A stretch of 64,000 bases of DNA from Dasania sp. GY-MA-18 (GTDB taxonomy: Bacteria; Pseudomonadota; Gammaproteobacteria; Pseudomonadales; Dasaniaceae): NCBI RefSeq assembly GCF_024734385.1, contig NZ_JANHAP010000014.1, positions 19,552-83,551 of the forward strand, given 5' to 3'. This document shows positions 18,741 to 26,189 of this stretch, in pieces; position 1 is the stretch's first letter, and each line of letters opens with the position of its first letter. Position numbers and translations under genes: made by a program. The notes beneath the pieces are model-generated. The model saw nothing but the letters and a program-made list of their open reading frames with translations, ran no database searches and was not told the DNA's origin.

Positions 18741-18800
18741 AGTTTAAGGTAAGTAAGGGTTATAAGTAAGCGCTAGCGCGTGCTTTTATTGGGGGGTGTT

Positions 18801-18817
18801 TGTAAAAATTGCCGACA
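18801..18817 (-). promoter_or_regulatory. Third copy of the TGTAAA-N6-CGAC box (candidate PrsR site)
   Basis: Read on the + strand the site is TGTAAAAATTGCCGACA. It shares TGTAAA-N6-CGAC with the boxes at 19836 and 28586 and has the same orientation. It lies 61 bases upstream of the FemAB-like gene, but I find no GG-N10-GC (-24/-12) pair at a matching distance, so this copy is less certain. Confidence 0.5.
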
Positions 18818-18827
18818 GCGAGGCAAT

Positions 18828-18860
18828 AAAAAAGCCCCTCAAGTAAACTTGAGGGGCTTT
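18828..18860 (-). terminator. Intrinsic terminator of the PEP-CTERM gene
   Basis: AAAGCCCCTCAAG (18831-18843) and CTTGAGGGGCTTT (18848-18860) form a 13-bp perfect stem with a 4-nt loop. On the minus strand a six-base T-run follows, 20 bases after the stop codon of the PEP-CTERM gene. Confidence 0.9.
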
Positions 18861-18879
18861 AAGAAGTGGTCGCTAGATA

Positions 18880-19647
18880 TTAACGCTTGGCAGATTTTCT
18901 GCGTATGGCGCCTAAGCCAATTAAGCCTAGTGATAATAGTGCTAGTGAGCCTGGCTCTGAAACGGGAGCTTCAAAGACGTCGTTACCGCAGAACATAGTC
19001 CAGTGTATGGCTAGGTCTGGGTCATCAAAGTAGCTTTGCCCTAAAAACGAGAGGTCAATAGTGTACTTAAGTACGTTAGAGCCTTGCAGGCCTTGTACTG
19101 AGCCTTCTTCCGAAAAAGAGCTTTGGTTGTTGGCAATAGCAGTGCCACCACTGTTAACGCGGACTTCTTGTCCTTGTTTGGTGGTGCCTAGGTCTAATAT
19201 TTCTGATCCGTCTAAGCTCAATAGCTGCATGGCGGAGGTGTCAAATGCTAACTCCCATATTTCGCCAGGAGCACCAGCCTGAGAACCCTGTATAGAGTTT
19301 GGGCCAGAAGCGATAGCACCAAAGTCATTGCTAGAATTGGCTACGGGGTTGTAACCATTGGTGCTGATGAATAGGTCGCCAAAGTATTCATAGGGGTCGT
19401 TGGCGTAGAAATTTGTGTCTATTAAAACTTCTAAGATAGAGCCGGTTAAGCCTACTTGGGCGCCGTAAACTTCATACCTAGAGCTGCCGATTTTATCTGT
19501 GTTGGAATAATCGGTAGATTTATCACCGTAGCCGTAATTAGTATCTTTACCCAAATACGTATCAGGTATGTAGGCCGCGTTTGCCGTGCCGGCTGTGAAG
19601 GCACCGATTAGGGCGGCAGCAGACATGATATTTTTTAAAAATGCCAT
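18880..19647 (-). CDS. PEP-CTERM sorting-domain protein (exosortase substrate)
   Basis: A 255-residue exported protein with a signal peptide ending near ANAAY (residue ~25). The extreme C-terminus has the full PEP-CTERM layout: SEPGSLALL, a hydrophobic span, then RRKSAKR. Such tails are cut by an exosortase, here expected to be XrtA, and the protein is then anchored or released with the polysaccharide. The mature part is rich in Asp, Asn, Ser and Gly and otherwise unrecognised. GGAG lies 9 bases before the ATG. A -24/-12 promoter and a box lie in the 276-bp upstream gap, and a strong terminator follows, so the gene is monocistronic. Confidence 0.93.
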   Translation of the reverse strand: MAFLKNIMSAAALIGAFTAGTANAAYIPDTYLGKDTNYGYGDKSTDYSNTDKIGSSRYEVYGAQVGLTGSILEVLIDTNFYANDPYEYFGDLFISTNGYNPVANSSNDFGAIASGPNSIQGSQAGAPGEIWELAFDTSAMQLLSLDGSEILDLGTTKQGQEVRVNSGGTAIANNQSSFSEEGSVQGLQGSNVLKYTIDLSFLGQSYFDDPDLAIHWTMFCGNDVFEAPVSEPGSLALLSLGLIGLGAIRRKSAKR

Positions 19648-19755
19648 TTTCGTTTCTCCAAAGTCCTTGAATGTTAAATATTAGGTTTTACTGCAATGTT
19701 AGTTTTTGTGAATCGTCCACTGAATCACAAGGTAATTCACTATACGGATGATAGT

Positions 19756-19773
19756 AAGCACTTATTGGGCCAA
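19756..19773 (-). promoter_or_regulatory. Sigma-54 (-24/-12) promoter of the PEP-CTERM gene
   Basis: Minus strand: TTGGCCCAATAAGTGCTT, with GG (19771-19770) and GC (19759-19758) separated by exactly ten bases. The -24 element is close to consensus; the -12 element GTGCT departs at one base. The start would fall near 19747, giving a leader of about 100 nt. PrsR, an enhancer-binding protein encoded next door, is the expected activator. Confidence 0.65.
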
Positions 19774-19835
19774 ATATTTTTTTTCTTTTAATTTCAGCGG
19801 GTTAGCTGTCTGCGCTGAGTAAGGAAGGTTTTCTT

Positions 19836-19857
19836 TGTAAAGTTATTCGACGAATGT
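19836..19857 (-). promoter_or_regulatory. TGTAAA-N6-CGAC box upstream of the PEP-CTERM promoter
   Basis: The + strand reads TGTAAAGTTATTCGACG followed by AATGT. Apart from single changes it matches the box at 28586 over about 22 bases. It contains ATTCG-A-CGAAT, a short dyad. It sits 65 bases upstream of the -24 GG, the usual zone for an NtrC-class activator. Confidence 0.65.
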
Positions 19858-19883
19858 TAGAGGGGGCGATGAGTAGGGGGAGG

Positions 19884-19913
19884 AGGCCCATAGCGGTTGC
19901 CCGCTATGGGCCT
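19884..19913 (-). terminator. 13-bp perfect hairpin after prsT
   Basis: AGGCCCATAGCGG and CCGCTATGGGCCT pair perfectly around TTGC, 11 bases beyond the prsT stop. No T-run follows on the minus strand, so it may be an mRNA 3'-end structure rather than a classical intrinsic terminator. Confidence 0.6.
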
Positions 19914-19923
19914 AGTGGCAGGT

Positions 19924-22575
19924 TTAGCGCAGGGCCTTGGCCTCTGCTAGGTGTTGTTGGATCTCAGTGTTATTAGGGGCGATACCTAGCGCTTTTTCTA
20001 GCATGGCTATGCCTTCATCTATGCGCTGGCTCTTAACCAGTATCCAGCCATAGGTGTCGATGATAGCGGCATTGTCTTGGGCCGCATCAAAGGCGGCTTT
20101 GCCTTTGGCTTGAGCTTGTTCTAGGTTGCCCGCCTGCAGATAGGCCCAGGCTAGGTTGTTTAACAGCGCGGGGGATTTGTTGGTTTGTCGGCTCAGGGCT
20201 TTTTCTAGGTCGCGAATGGCGCTGTTATAGCGACCGGCATTAATTTCAACATTGCTGCTGGTGGTGAGGGCCGCTAGGCTTTGCGGAAAGGTGGACAGCC
20301 ATTCTGATAAAAAGGATTGGCTGGCAGCGTCATCTGCTGTTAGTTGTAGCTGTTGGTATAGCTTTCCTGCAATAAGATCATTGGGTGAGGTGTCCCAAGC
20401 TAGTCGGTACTGCTGGATCGCTGTTTGAGTATCGCCCTGGGCTTCTGCCAGGTTGGCCTTTAGCAGGGTGGCTAGCTGGGCGTTATCGACCTCAACCTGT
20501 TTAATCAGCTTGCTAGCTTCGCGATAGTTTTTGGCTTGAATTTCTATGCTGGTAAGCAGCGAGAGCAGCCTTTGGTCGTTAGGTGAGTCGGTCAGGCCGC
20601 GCATGGCGATATTACGCGCGTCTTTGGTGTTTTGTTGTTGCAGATTTTTAGCCGCTTCGGCCATGGCTAGGGTGGCTGCCAGCTTGCGTACTTCGCCGTT
20701 ATCTGGCTCTAGGCTTTTGGCGCTGTTGATGTAACGGTTGGCCTCGGGGAAGTTGTCGGTGCGGCCGTAGTACTCTGCCAGTATGGCGGCGGGGGTGGCG
20801 TTATCGCTTTTTGTCACCATGGCGTCAACGGCAGCCAGGCCTTTTTCGACTTGCCCTTGCAGTTCATAAACACTAATTAAGCCCTTATAGCCTATGGGGT
20901 GCTTGGGGCTTTTTTCTATTAGTGTTTCAAAGTTGGCTTGTGCAGCTTGGTATTGTTTGAGGGCGAGGTTGGCTCTACCTAGACCCTGCAGGCCGTTAAC
21001 GCTGGCGGGGTTGATTGCTACCGCTTTGCTAAAACGTTGCTTGGCTTGCTCGGCCTGTTGGTTAACAAGGTTTAGGTTGCCGGCGATAATTTGGCTGCTC
21101 TCGGACTCTGGGTTGTTGCGGGCGATCTCTTGCGCCAGGCTGCTGGCTTTATCCCGTTGCTGTAAGCTCAGGTATTGCTGTACTAGGGCAGATTGTACAA
21201 AGGGGTCTTGTGGGCTTTGCTTATAAGCCTTTTCTAGTTCCTGCAGTGCCAGCTCTGGTCGCTGCGGAGCATTAACATTGTAGTGCTTGGCCAGTGCTAA
21301 GCGTATACGCGAGGCACTGGGGGTTAAGCTCAGTACTTTGTTGAGTACTTGTTCGCCTTCGGTATATTTACCGGCAGCAATCGCGGCCATGCCGTAAAGG
21401 CTGAGGGTTTGTGGGTTGTTGCTGCTTTCTATGCCGTCGCCTAATAGCTTTAATACCGCGTCGGGTTTATTGAGTTTGAGGTTGGTCATGGCAAAGATGG
21501 TTTTAGCTTGCTCGGGCGCAGTTTCTGGGTCGATATTGCCTGAGAAGTGTTGGTTGGCGCTTTCTATATCACCTTGGCTGTAATTGATAATGCCTAGCAA
21601 TTGTGCGGCGGCTTCGTGGTAGGGAGCCTTGGCTAGCACTTTGTCTAGTAACTCTTCGGCTTGATCGACTTTGCCTTCTTTAAGAAGAGTGATGGCTTGT
21701 TCGTAGTCCTGCTGCAGTTCGTCCATGCCGGGCTGAGCTTCAGCTAAGATTTTGCTATAGAGCAGTGCTTCAGCGCTGCGGCCTTGCTGGGTGAGTACTT
21801 CGGCAAGTGAGCGCAGGGTGTGTATGCGCTGTGGTGTCATGATGTCGGTGTTGGGTAACACTGCTAAGGCGTTAGAGAGTGAGTCTTCAGCGGCGGCCAG
21901 GTCACCTTGGAAGTGCTGCATACGAGCTTGTACGCTAAGCGCCTCAAAGTGGTTGGGGTCTAATGTGAAAATTTCGGCCAGCAGCTGCTTGGCTTGATCG
22001 GTGTTGTTGTTTTGTAGCGCCAGCTTGGTGAGTCCCAGCTTGGCGTCTATGTTGTCGCTTTGCTCGCTGATTAGCTCTTCATACAATGCCTGGGCTTGCT
22101 CTAGTTGTAATAGCCCCAAGTGGGCGTTAGCGGTAAGCAGCTTTAAGCGTGTGGGGTCGGCCGTGGCAAGGCTGGCCTGATGTTGTTCTATTAAGCTAAG
22201 AGCTGATTTGGCTTTACGCAAATTCAGCAGGGTGTCGGCCTTGGTAAAGAGAAATTCGGGGTCGTTACTTTCTAGCTCGTTAAGAATGTTTAGTGCGCTT
22301 TTAGATTGCCCTAGGGAGTTTAAAATTTTTGCCATAAGGGTGACGGCTTCGGCATTTTTTGGGGCTTTTTGAATGGCATTTTTGGTTTCAATTAGGGCTG
22401 CTTTATATTGCCCTTGGCCCATATAGCTATCGCCACGTTTGATGTGGTTGCTAATATTAGCCTCAGAGTTGGAAGCGCTATCACAGGCACCTAGCACGAG
22501 CACTGCCGATAGCATGATAGATTTGGCTAGCGCTTTGCGGGCAAACTTTTTGCGGGTAGAGGTGTAGTTCTTCAT
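19924..22575 (-). CDS. prsT: PEP-CTERM system TPR-repeat lipoprotein PrsT
   Basis: An 883-residue lipoprotein: the lipobox LVLGAC puts the acylated Cys at residue 31. The rest is a long array of tetratricopeptide repeats (for example GDSYMGQGQYKAALIETKNAIQKAP and LLNNLAWAYLQAGNLEQAQAKGKAAFD, quoted in part), consistent with some twenty repeats. The size and layout match PrsT of exosortase-A loci, proposed to scaffold polymer export or assembly at the outer membrane. It is the last gene of the prsK-prsR-prsT group, 47 bases after prsR. Confidence 0.93.
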   Translation of the reverse strand: MKNYTSTRKKFARKALAKSIMLSAVLVLGACDSASNSEANISNHIKRGDSYMGQGQYKAALIETKNAIQKAPKNAEAVTLMAKILNSLGQSKSALNILNELESNDPEFLFTKADTLLNLRKAKSALSLIEQHQASLATADPTRLKLLTANAHLGLLQLEQAQALYEELISEQSDNIDAKLGLTKLALQNNNTDQAKQLLAEIFTLDPNHFEALSVQARMQHFQGDLAAAEDSLSNALAVLPNTDIMTPQRIHTLRSLAEVLTQQGRSAEALLYSKILAEAQPGMDELQQDYEQAITLLKEGKVDQAEELLDKVLAKAPYHEAAAQLLGIINYSQGDIESANQHFSGNIDPETAPEQAKTIFAMTNLKLNKPDAVLKLLGDGIESSNNPQTLSLYGMAAIAAGKYTEGEQVLNKVLSLTPSASRIRLALAKHYNVNAPQRPELALQELEKAYKQSPQDPFVQSALVQQYLSLQQRDKASSLAQEIARNNPESESSQIIAGNLNLVNQQAEQAKQRFSKAVAINPASVNGLQGLGRANLALKQYQAAQANFETLIEKSPKHPIGYKGLISVYELQGQVEKGLAAVDAMVTKSDNATPAAILAEYYGRTDNFPEANRYINSAKSLEPDNGEVRKLAATLAMAEAAKNLQQQNTKDARNIAMRGLTDSPNDQRLLSLLTSIEIQAKNYREASKLIKQVEVDNAQLATLLKANLAEAQGDTQTAIQQYRLAWDTSPNDLIAGKLYQQLQLTADDAASQSFLSEWLSTFPQSLAALTTSSNVEINAGRYNSAIRDLEKALSRQTNKSPALLNNLAWAYLQAGNLEQAQAKGKAAFDAAQDNAAIIDTYGWILVKSQRIDEGIAMLEKALGIAPNNTEIQQHLAEAKALR

Positions 22576-22622
22576 ATCTACAGTCCTTGTTATTTCTATT
22601 ATTAAGTGTATTAAGTAATGAG

Positions 22623-23990
22623 TTAGCTACTCTCGTGGTCGGGTGACCGAATTTCATATTTTTTGACTAAGTCATACAGCGTAGGGCGTGTTACCCCCAG
22701 CAGTTTTGCGGCTGCTGAGTAGTTGCCATCCGTCATGGAGATGGCCAGTTTGATGGCATTTTTTTCCGCGTTATGGCGTACCTGTCGCAGGTTGATGGAG
22801 AAATTTTCCTGCGAGGTGATGCCTAAGTCTTCGGCGGAAACATGCTTGTTTTCGCACATGATTGCAGCGCGTTTAATTTTGTTTTCTAGCTCGCGTATGT
22901 TGCCTGGCCAGTTGTAGGCCTCTATGGCTTGGGCGGCATCGGGGGTAAAGCCGGTGATGTTGCGGTGTTGTTCGTTGGCGACGCGGCCCAGTATATGCCT
23001 GGCGAGCAGGATTTTATCGCCGCTGCGATCGCGTAGGGGGGGCAGGTCTATCACCATTTCGCAGATACGGTAAAACAAATCTTCGCGGAAGCTGCCTTCG
23101 GCGACCATTTCCTCTAGGTTTTTATTGGTGGCGCAGATAACGCGCACATCAACATCGATTTCTTCGCGGCCGCCTACGCGCTCAATAACGCGCTCTTGTA
23201 AAAAACGCAGTAGTTTGGCTTGCAGGGCCAGAGGCATATCGCCTATTTCATCTAAGAATAGGGTGCCGCCATTGGCAGTTTCTACCTTGCCCAGAGTTTT
23301 TTTGGCGGCGCCGGTAAAGGCGCCTTTTTCATAGCCAAACAGTTCGCTTTCCATGAGGTTTTCGGGCACTGCCGCGCAGTTGATGGCGACAAAGCGAAAT
23401 TCTTTGCGCGGGCTGGCGTTGTGTATGGCGCGGGAGAAGACTTCTTTGCCGGTGCCGCTTTCACCCAGTATGGTGCAGGTAACGGTAGTGGGGGCTATTT
23501 TCTCTATGGTTTTGCAGAGTTTTAGCATTTGTGTGTCGGCGGTAATAATGCCGGCCAGCGGAGTGCTTTGTGACTCTTGTAGGCGCGCATTTTCATGTTC
23601 TAGGTCGAAGATGTTGTAGGCGCGCTGTACGATTAAATCCAGGGTTTTGGTGTCTATGGGTTTTTGATAGAAATCATAGGCGCCTAGTGCCACCGCTCGC
23701 ACGGCGTTTTCATAGTCGTGATTACCGGTGACGACGATGATTTTGGTGCTGGGGGCTAGCTTGGTGATCTCTTGTACGCATTTAAAGCCTTCTTCTACGC
23801 CTTCGTCATCGGGGGGCAGGCCTAAGTCTTGAATAACTACGGCGGGCTCGTATTGGCGTACCGCAGCAATGGCTTCTTGACGGTCGCCGGCGATGACCAC
23901 ATGAAACTGATCGAAGTGCCAGCGCAGTTGGCTTTGTATGCCGGTGTCGTCTTCGACAATTAATAAGGTTTTGGGTATGTCTTTGCTCAT
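22623..23990 (-). CDS. prsR: PEP-CTERM-box response regulator PrsR (NtrC class)
   Basis: A 455-residue sigma-54 activator. The receiver domain carries D14-D15 and the phospho-acceptor D55 (IQDLGLPPDD). The AAA+ domain has Walker A GESGTGKE, the sigma-54 contact loop GAFTGA, and Walker B LFLDEIGD. The C-terminal Fis-type helix-turn-helix reads GNYSAAAKLLGVTRPTLYDL. It should be phosphorylated by PrsK, encoded upstream, and act at -24/-12 promoters such as those at 19756 and 28476. Gap to prsK is 59 bases. Confidence 0.96.
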   Translation of the reverse strand: MSKDIPKTLLIVEDDTGIQSQLRWHFDQFHVVIAGDRQEAIAAVRQYEPAVVIQDLGLPPDDEGVEEGFKCVQEITKLAPSTKIIVVTGNHDYENAVRAVALGAYDFYQKPIDTKTLDLIVQRAYNIFDLEHENARLQESQSTPLAGIITADTQMLKLCKTIEKIAPTTVTCTILGESGTGKEVFSRAIHNASPRKEFRFVAINCAAVPENLMESELFGYEKGAFTGAAKKTLGKVETANGGTLFLDEIGDMPLALQAKLLRFLQERVIERVGGREEIDVDVRVICATNKNLEEMVAEGSFREDLFYRICEMVIDLPPLRDRSGDKILLARHILGRVANEQHRNITGFTPDAAQAIEAYNWPGNIRELENKIKRAAIMCENKHVSAEDLGITSQENFSINLRQVRHNAEKNAIKLAISMTDGNYSAAAKLLGVTRPTLYDLVKKYEIRSPDHESS

Positions 23991-24049
23991 ATTACTTAGT
24001 CAGTTACTGAGGCAGTTATTGTTTCTATTGGTTTATGTGCTAATTATTA

Positions 24050-26095
24050 TTAGGCTTTTATGGTGGGGATGCGCACGGTGAAGTGTGTGCCTGTCCCCTC
24101 GGTGCTTTCAACCGCTACCGTGCCGCCTATGGATTCTATGTAGGTTTTGGTTTGGTAGACGCCTATGCCCATGCCTTTGCCGGACTTGGTGGTGGCAAAG
24201 GGTTTAAAGAAATAGTTGTCCATAAAGTCCTGGCTCATGCCGCAGCCATTGTCTTCGACACTGATAATAGCAAAGTTTTCTTCTGAGCCTAAGGTTACAT
24301 CAATAAAACCATTATGGCTTGTGGCATCTTGGGCATTTTTGACGATATGAACCAAAGTCATTAATAAGCTGTCGGGGTCGGCGTTAACTTTGAGGCCACT
24401 ACACTCCCTGTGTATGGAGGGCAGTGGTTTTTGTTGCTGACATTTTTTGATGACCTCTATCAATAGGCTATCTAGGTCTATGGTGCGTATTTCGGTGGGC
24501 TCATCTTGCTGCAATTTGCGCAATAGGGTGTTCATGCGTGCGACGGAGTTGTCGATGGTGTTGATGGCATCTTCCACAAAGGCGGGGTTGTCTTTGTGTT
24601 TGGCGGCGTTCTCGACTACTAGGGCCTGTTGGGCAATCAGGTTTTTAAGGTCGTGCATAACAAAGGCTGAAAGCTTGTTAAAAGCGTCAAACTGCCGCGA
24701 CTCTGCCAGTAGTTCCGCGGCTTGATGGCGATCCAGATAGCTGGCAACTTGTCTGCCTACAGTTTTGAGTAGGTCTAAATCTTCCCAAGTAATATCGGCA
24801 TCTAGTTCTGGCTCGGTCAAAATAATAAAGCCTAATAAATCGTTTTCTGTCAGCAGGGGCACCACTAGCCACAGATCGGGGATATTGGCTATCCACTCGG
24901 GTAGTAGGGCATTGAGCTCGCATAGCTTACCTTCGTCAGGGGAAAGTGGTGAAAAAACCCATTCATGCTCTTTTAAGGCGCGGCAAAAAGCGCTGTTTAT
25001 GGCTTCGGTGGGGGCTGGGTTGGGTAGCTCCAGTTGGTGGCTGGCGGCCAATTTAAACACTTTATCGTGTTTGCGCCACAGGCCACCCCTAGGGCTTTTA
25101 AAGATGGAGGCCAGGGTTTTGACGGCGATAAGCTGAAAGTCTTGGTTGTCAGAGGGGCGCGATAGGGCGTTAATCAGCTTTAGCCACTCGACCCGGTAAT
25201 CGTATTTGTGCCTGAAGAAATGTTTGTTAATCCAGACATTGAGCCTGGACCTTAGCGTTTGAGAAATAAATAAGGTGATGATGCAGGTTAGCGCCAGAAA
25301 GATGATCACTGTGCGCAGAACATTGCTCCAGGAGCCACCGTATAGTTGTAGGTAATAGCCGCCGGTGGCCATGATCGCGAGAAAGGCCCCCGACACCGTC
25401 ATGCTGGTAGTGTAAAAGGCGGCTGGCCTAGAGATGGCTATGCGGGTTGTGGCGCTGGGGGTGCTAAGGGTGATTGCTCCTATGGTCATCAGCAGGGCGG
25501 AGCAGCCGTTAATTGCACCGCGTGCCTGCCATAGCTGTATATCTATCACATTAAAAATAAGGCTATAGGAAAATAAAAATATGTCGTAAGCAAACAGGCC
25601 GCCTAGCACTAAGCTGTAGAGTTTGAGAATGCGCAGTGAATTGGCATTTTTATACAGCTGCTCAACGCAGATTAGGCTGACTATAGCTAGTAATAGGTTG
25701 GCCCAGATAAAAATATCGCTGTTATCCAATAGGCTGGGGGCAGTGCTTTTAAGTAATCCTATAATGACTAAGGCGCTTAGCCATAGGCTATGTATGCCGT
25801 AGAAAAACTTTTTGGGTAGCTCTTGGCCGGTGGCAAACTTGAGTGCTGCCAGAATGGCGGTAATCCAGGCGGCGTAGCGGCAGGTCTCTATAACCAGCAT
25901 ATCGCCTAGCGATAAAGTGCTGTGGTCGTAATGGGTGGCGACGAGTAACAGCCAGGCAGTGGAAACCAGCGCTGCTGTTACTAGCGTGAAATGGGTTGCT
26001 TTGCGGTGCCATAGCCAAATGAGTGTGAGTGTGAGTATGGCAAATAGTATGCCGCCGCCTATGTAGCTAAAATAGGTTATTTGATTGGCATCCAT
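24050..26095 (-). CDS. prsK: PEP-CTERM system membrane histidine kinase PrsK
   Basis: A 681-residue kinase. The first ~285 residues hold eight to ten membrane spans, followed by a GAF-like domain (~300-450) and a kinase core. The phospho-accepting His is in FVMHDLKNLIAQ, and the ATP lid shows NAQDAT, DNGCGM and GKGMGIGVYQTK. This layout (membrane sensor, GAF, HDLKN kinase) is that of PrsK of exosortase-A loci. The signal sensed is unknown. It is followed by prsR and then prsT. Confidence 0.95.
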   Translation of the reverse strand: MDANQITYFSYIGGGILFAILTLTLIWLWHRKATHFTLVTAALVSTAWLLLVATHYDHSTLSLGDMLVIETCRYAAWITAILAALKFATGQELPKKFFYGIHSLWLSALVIIGLLKSTAPSLLDNSDIFIWANLLLAIVSLICVEQLYKNANSLRILKLYSLVLGGLFAYDIFLFSYSLIFNVIDIQLWQARGAINGCSALLMTIGAITLSTPSATTRIAISRPAAFYTTSMTVSGAFLAIMATGGYYLQLYGGSWSNVLRTVIIFLALTCIITLFISQTLRSRLNVWINKHFFRHKYDYRVEWLKLINALSRPSDNQDFQLIAVKTLASIFKSPRGGLWRKHDKVFKLAASHQLELPNPAPTEAINSAFCRALKEHEWVFSPLSPDEGKLCELNALLPEWIANIPDLWLVVPLLTENDLLGFIILTEPELDADITWEDLDLLKTVGRQVASYLDRHQAAELLAESRQFDAFNKLSAFVMHDLKNLIAQQALVVENAAKHKDNPAFVEDAINTIDNSVARMNTLLRKLQQDEPTEIRTIDLDSLLIEVIKKCQQQKPLPSIHRECSGLKVNADPDSLLMTLVHIVKNAQDATSHNGFIDVTLGSEENFAIISVEDNGCGMSQDFMDNYFFKPFATTKSGKGMGIGVYQTKTYIESIGGTVAVESTEGTGTHFTVRIPTIKA

Positions 26096-26125
26096 GAACG
26101 ACTAATGTCTCTTTTATTATTAAAT

Positions 26126-26157
26126 AATGGCTGTGGCCCTTAAGGCCCACGGCCATT
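26126..26157 (-). terminator. Hairpin between the DUF1631 gene and prsK
   Basis: AATGGCTGTGG (26126-26136) pairs with the complementary arm ending GGCCATT (26157) around CCTTAAGG, with one G-T wobble. The minus strand continues into an AT-rich tract with only a broken T-run. It probably reduces read-through from the sigma-54 transcript into prsK. Confidence 0.5.
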
Positions 26158-26189
26158 TTAAACGATGCTGAGCGGGTGTGCTGCTGTTT

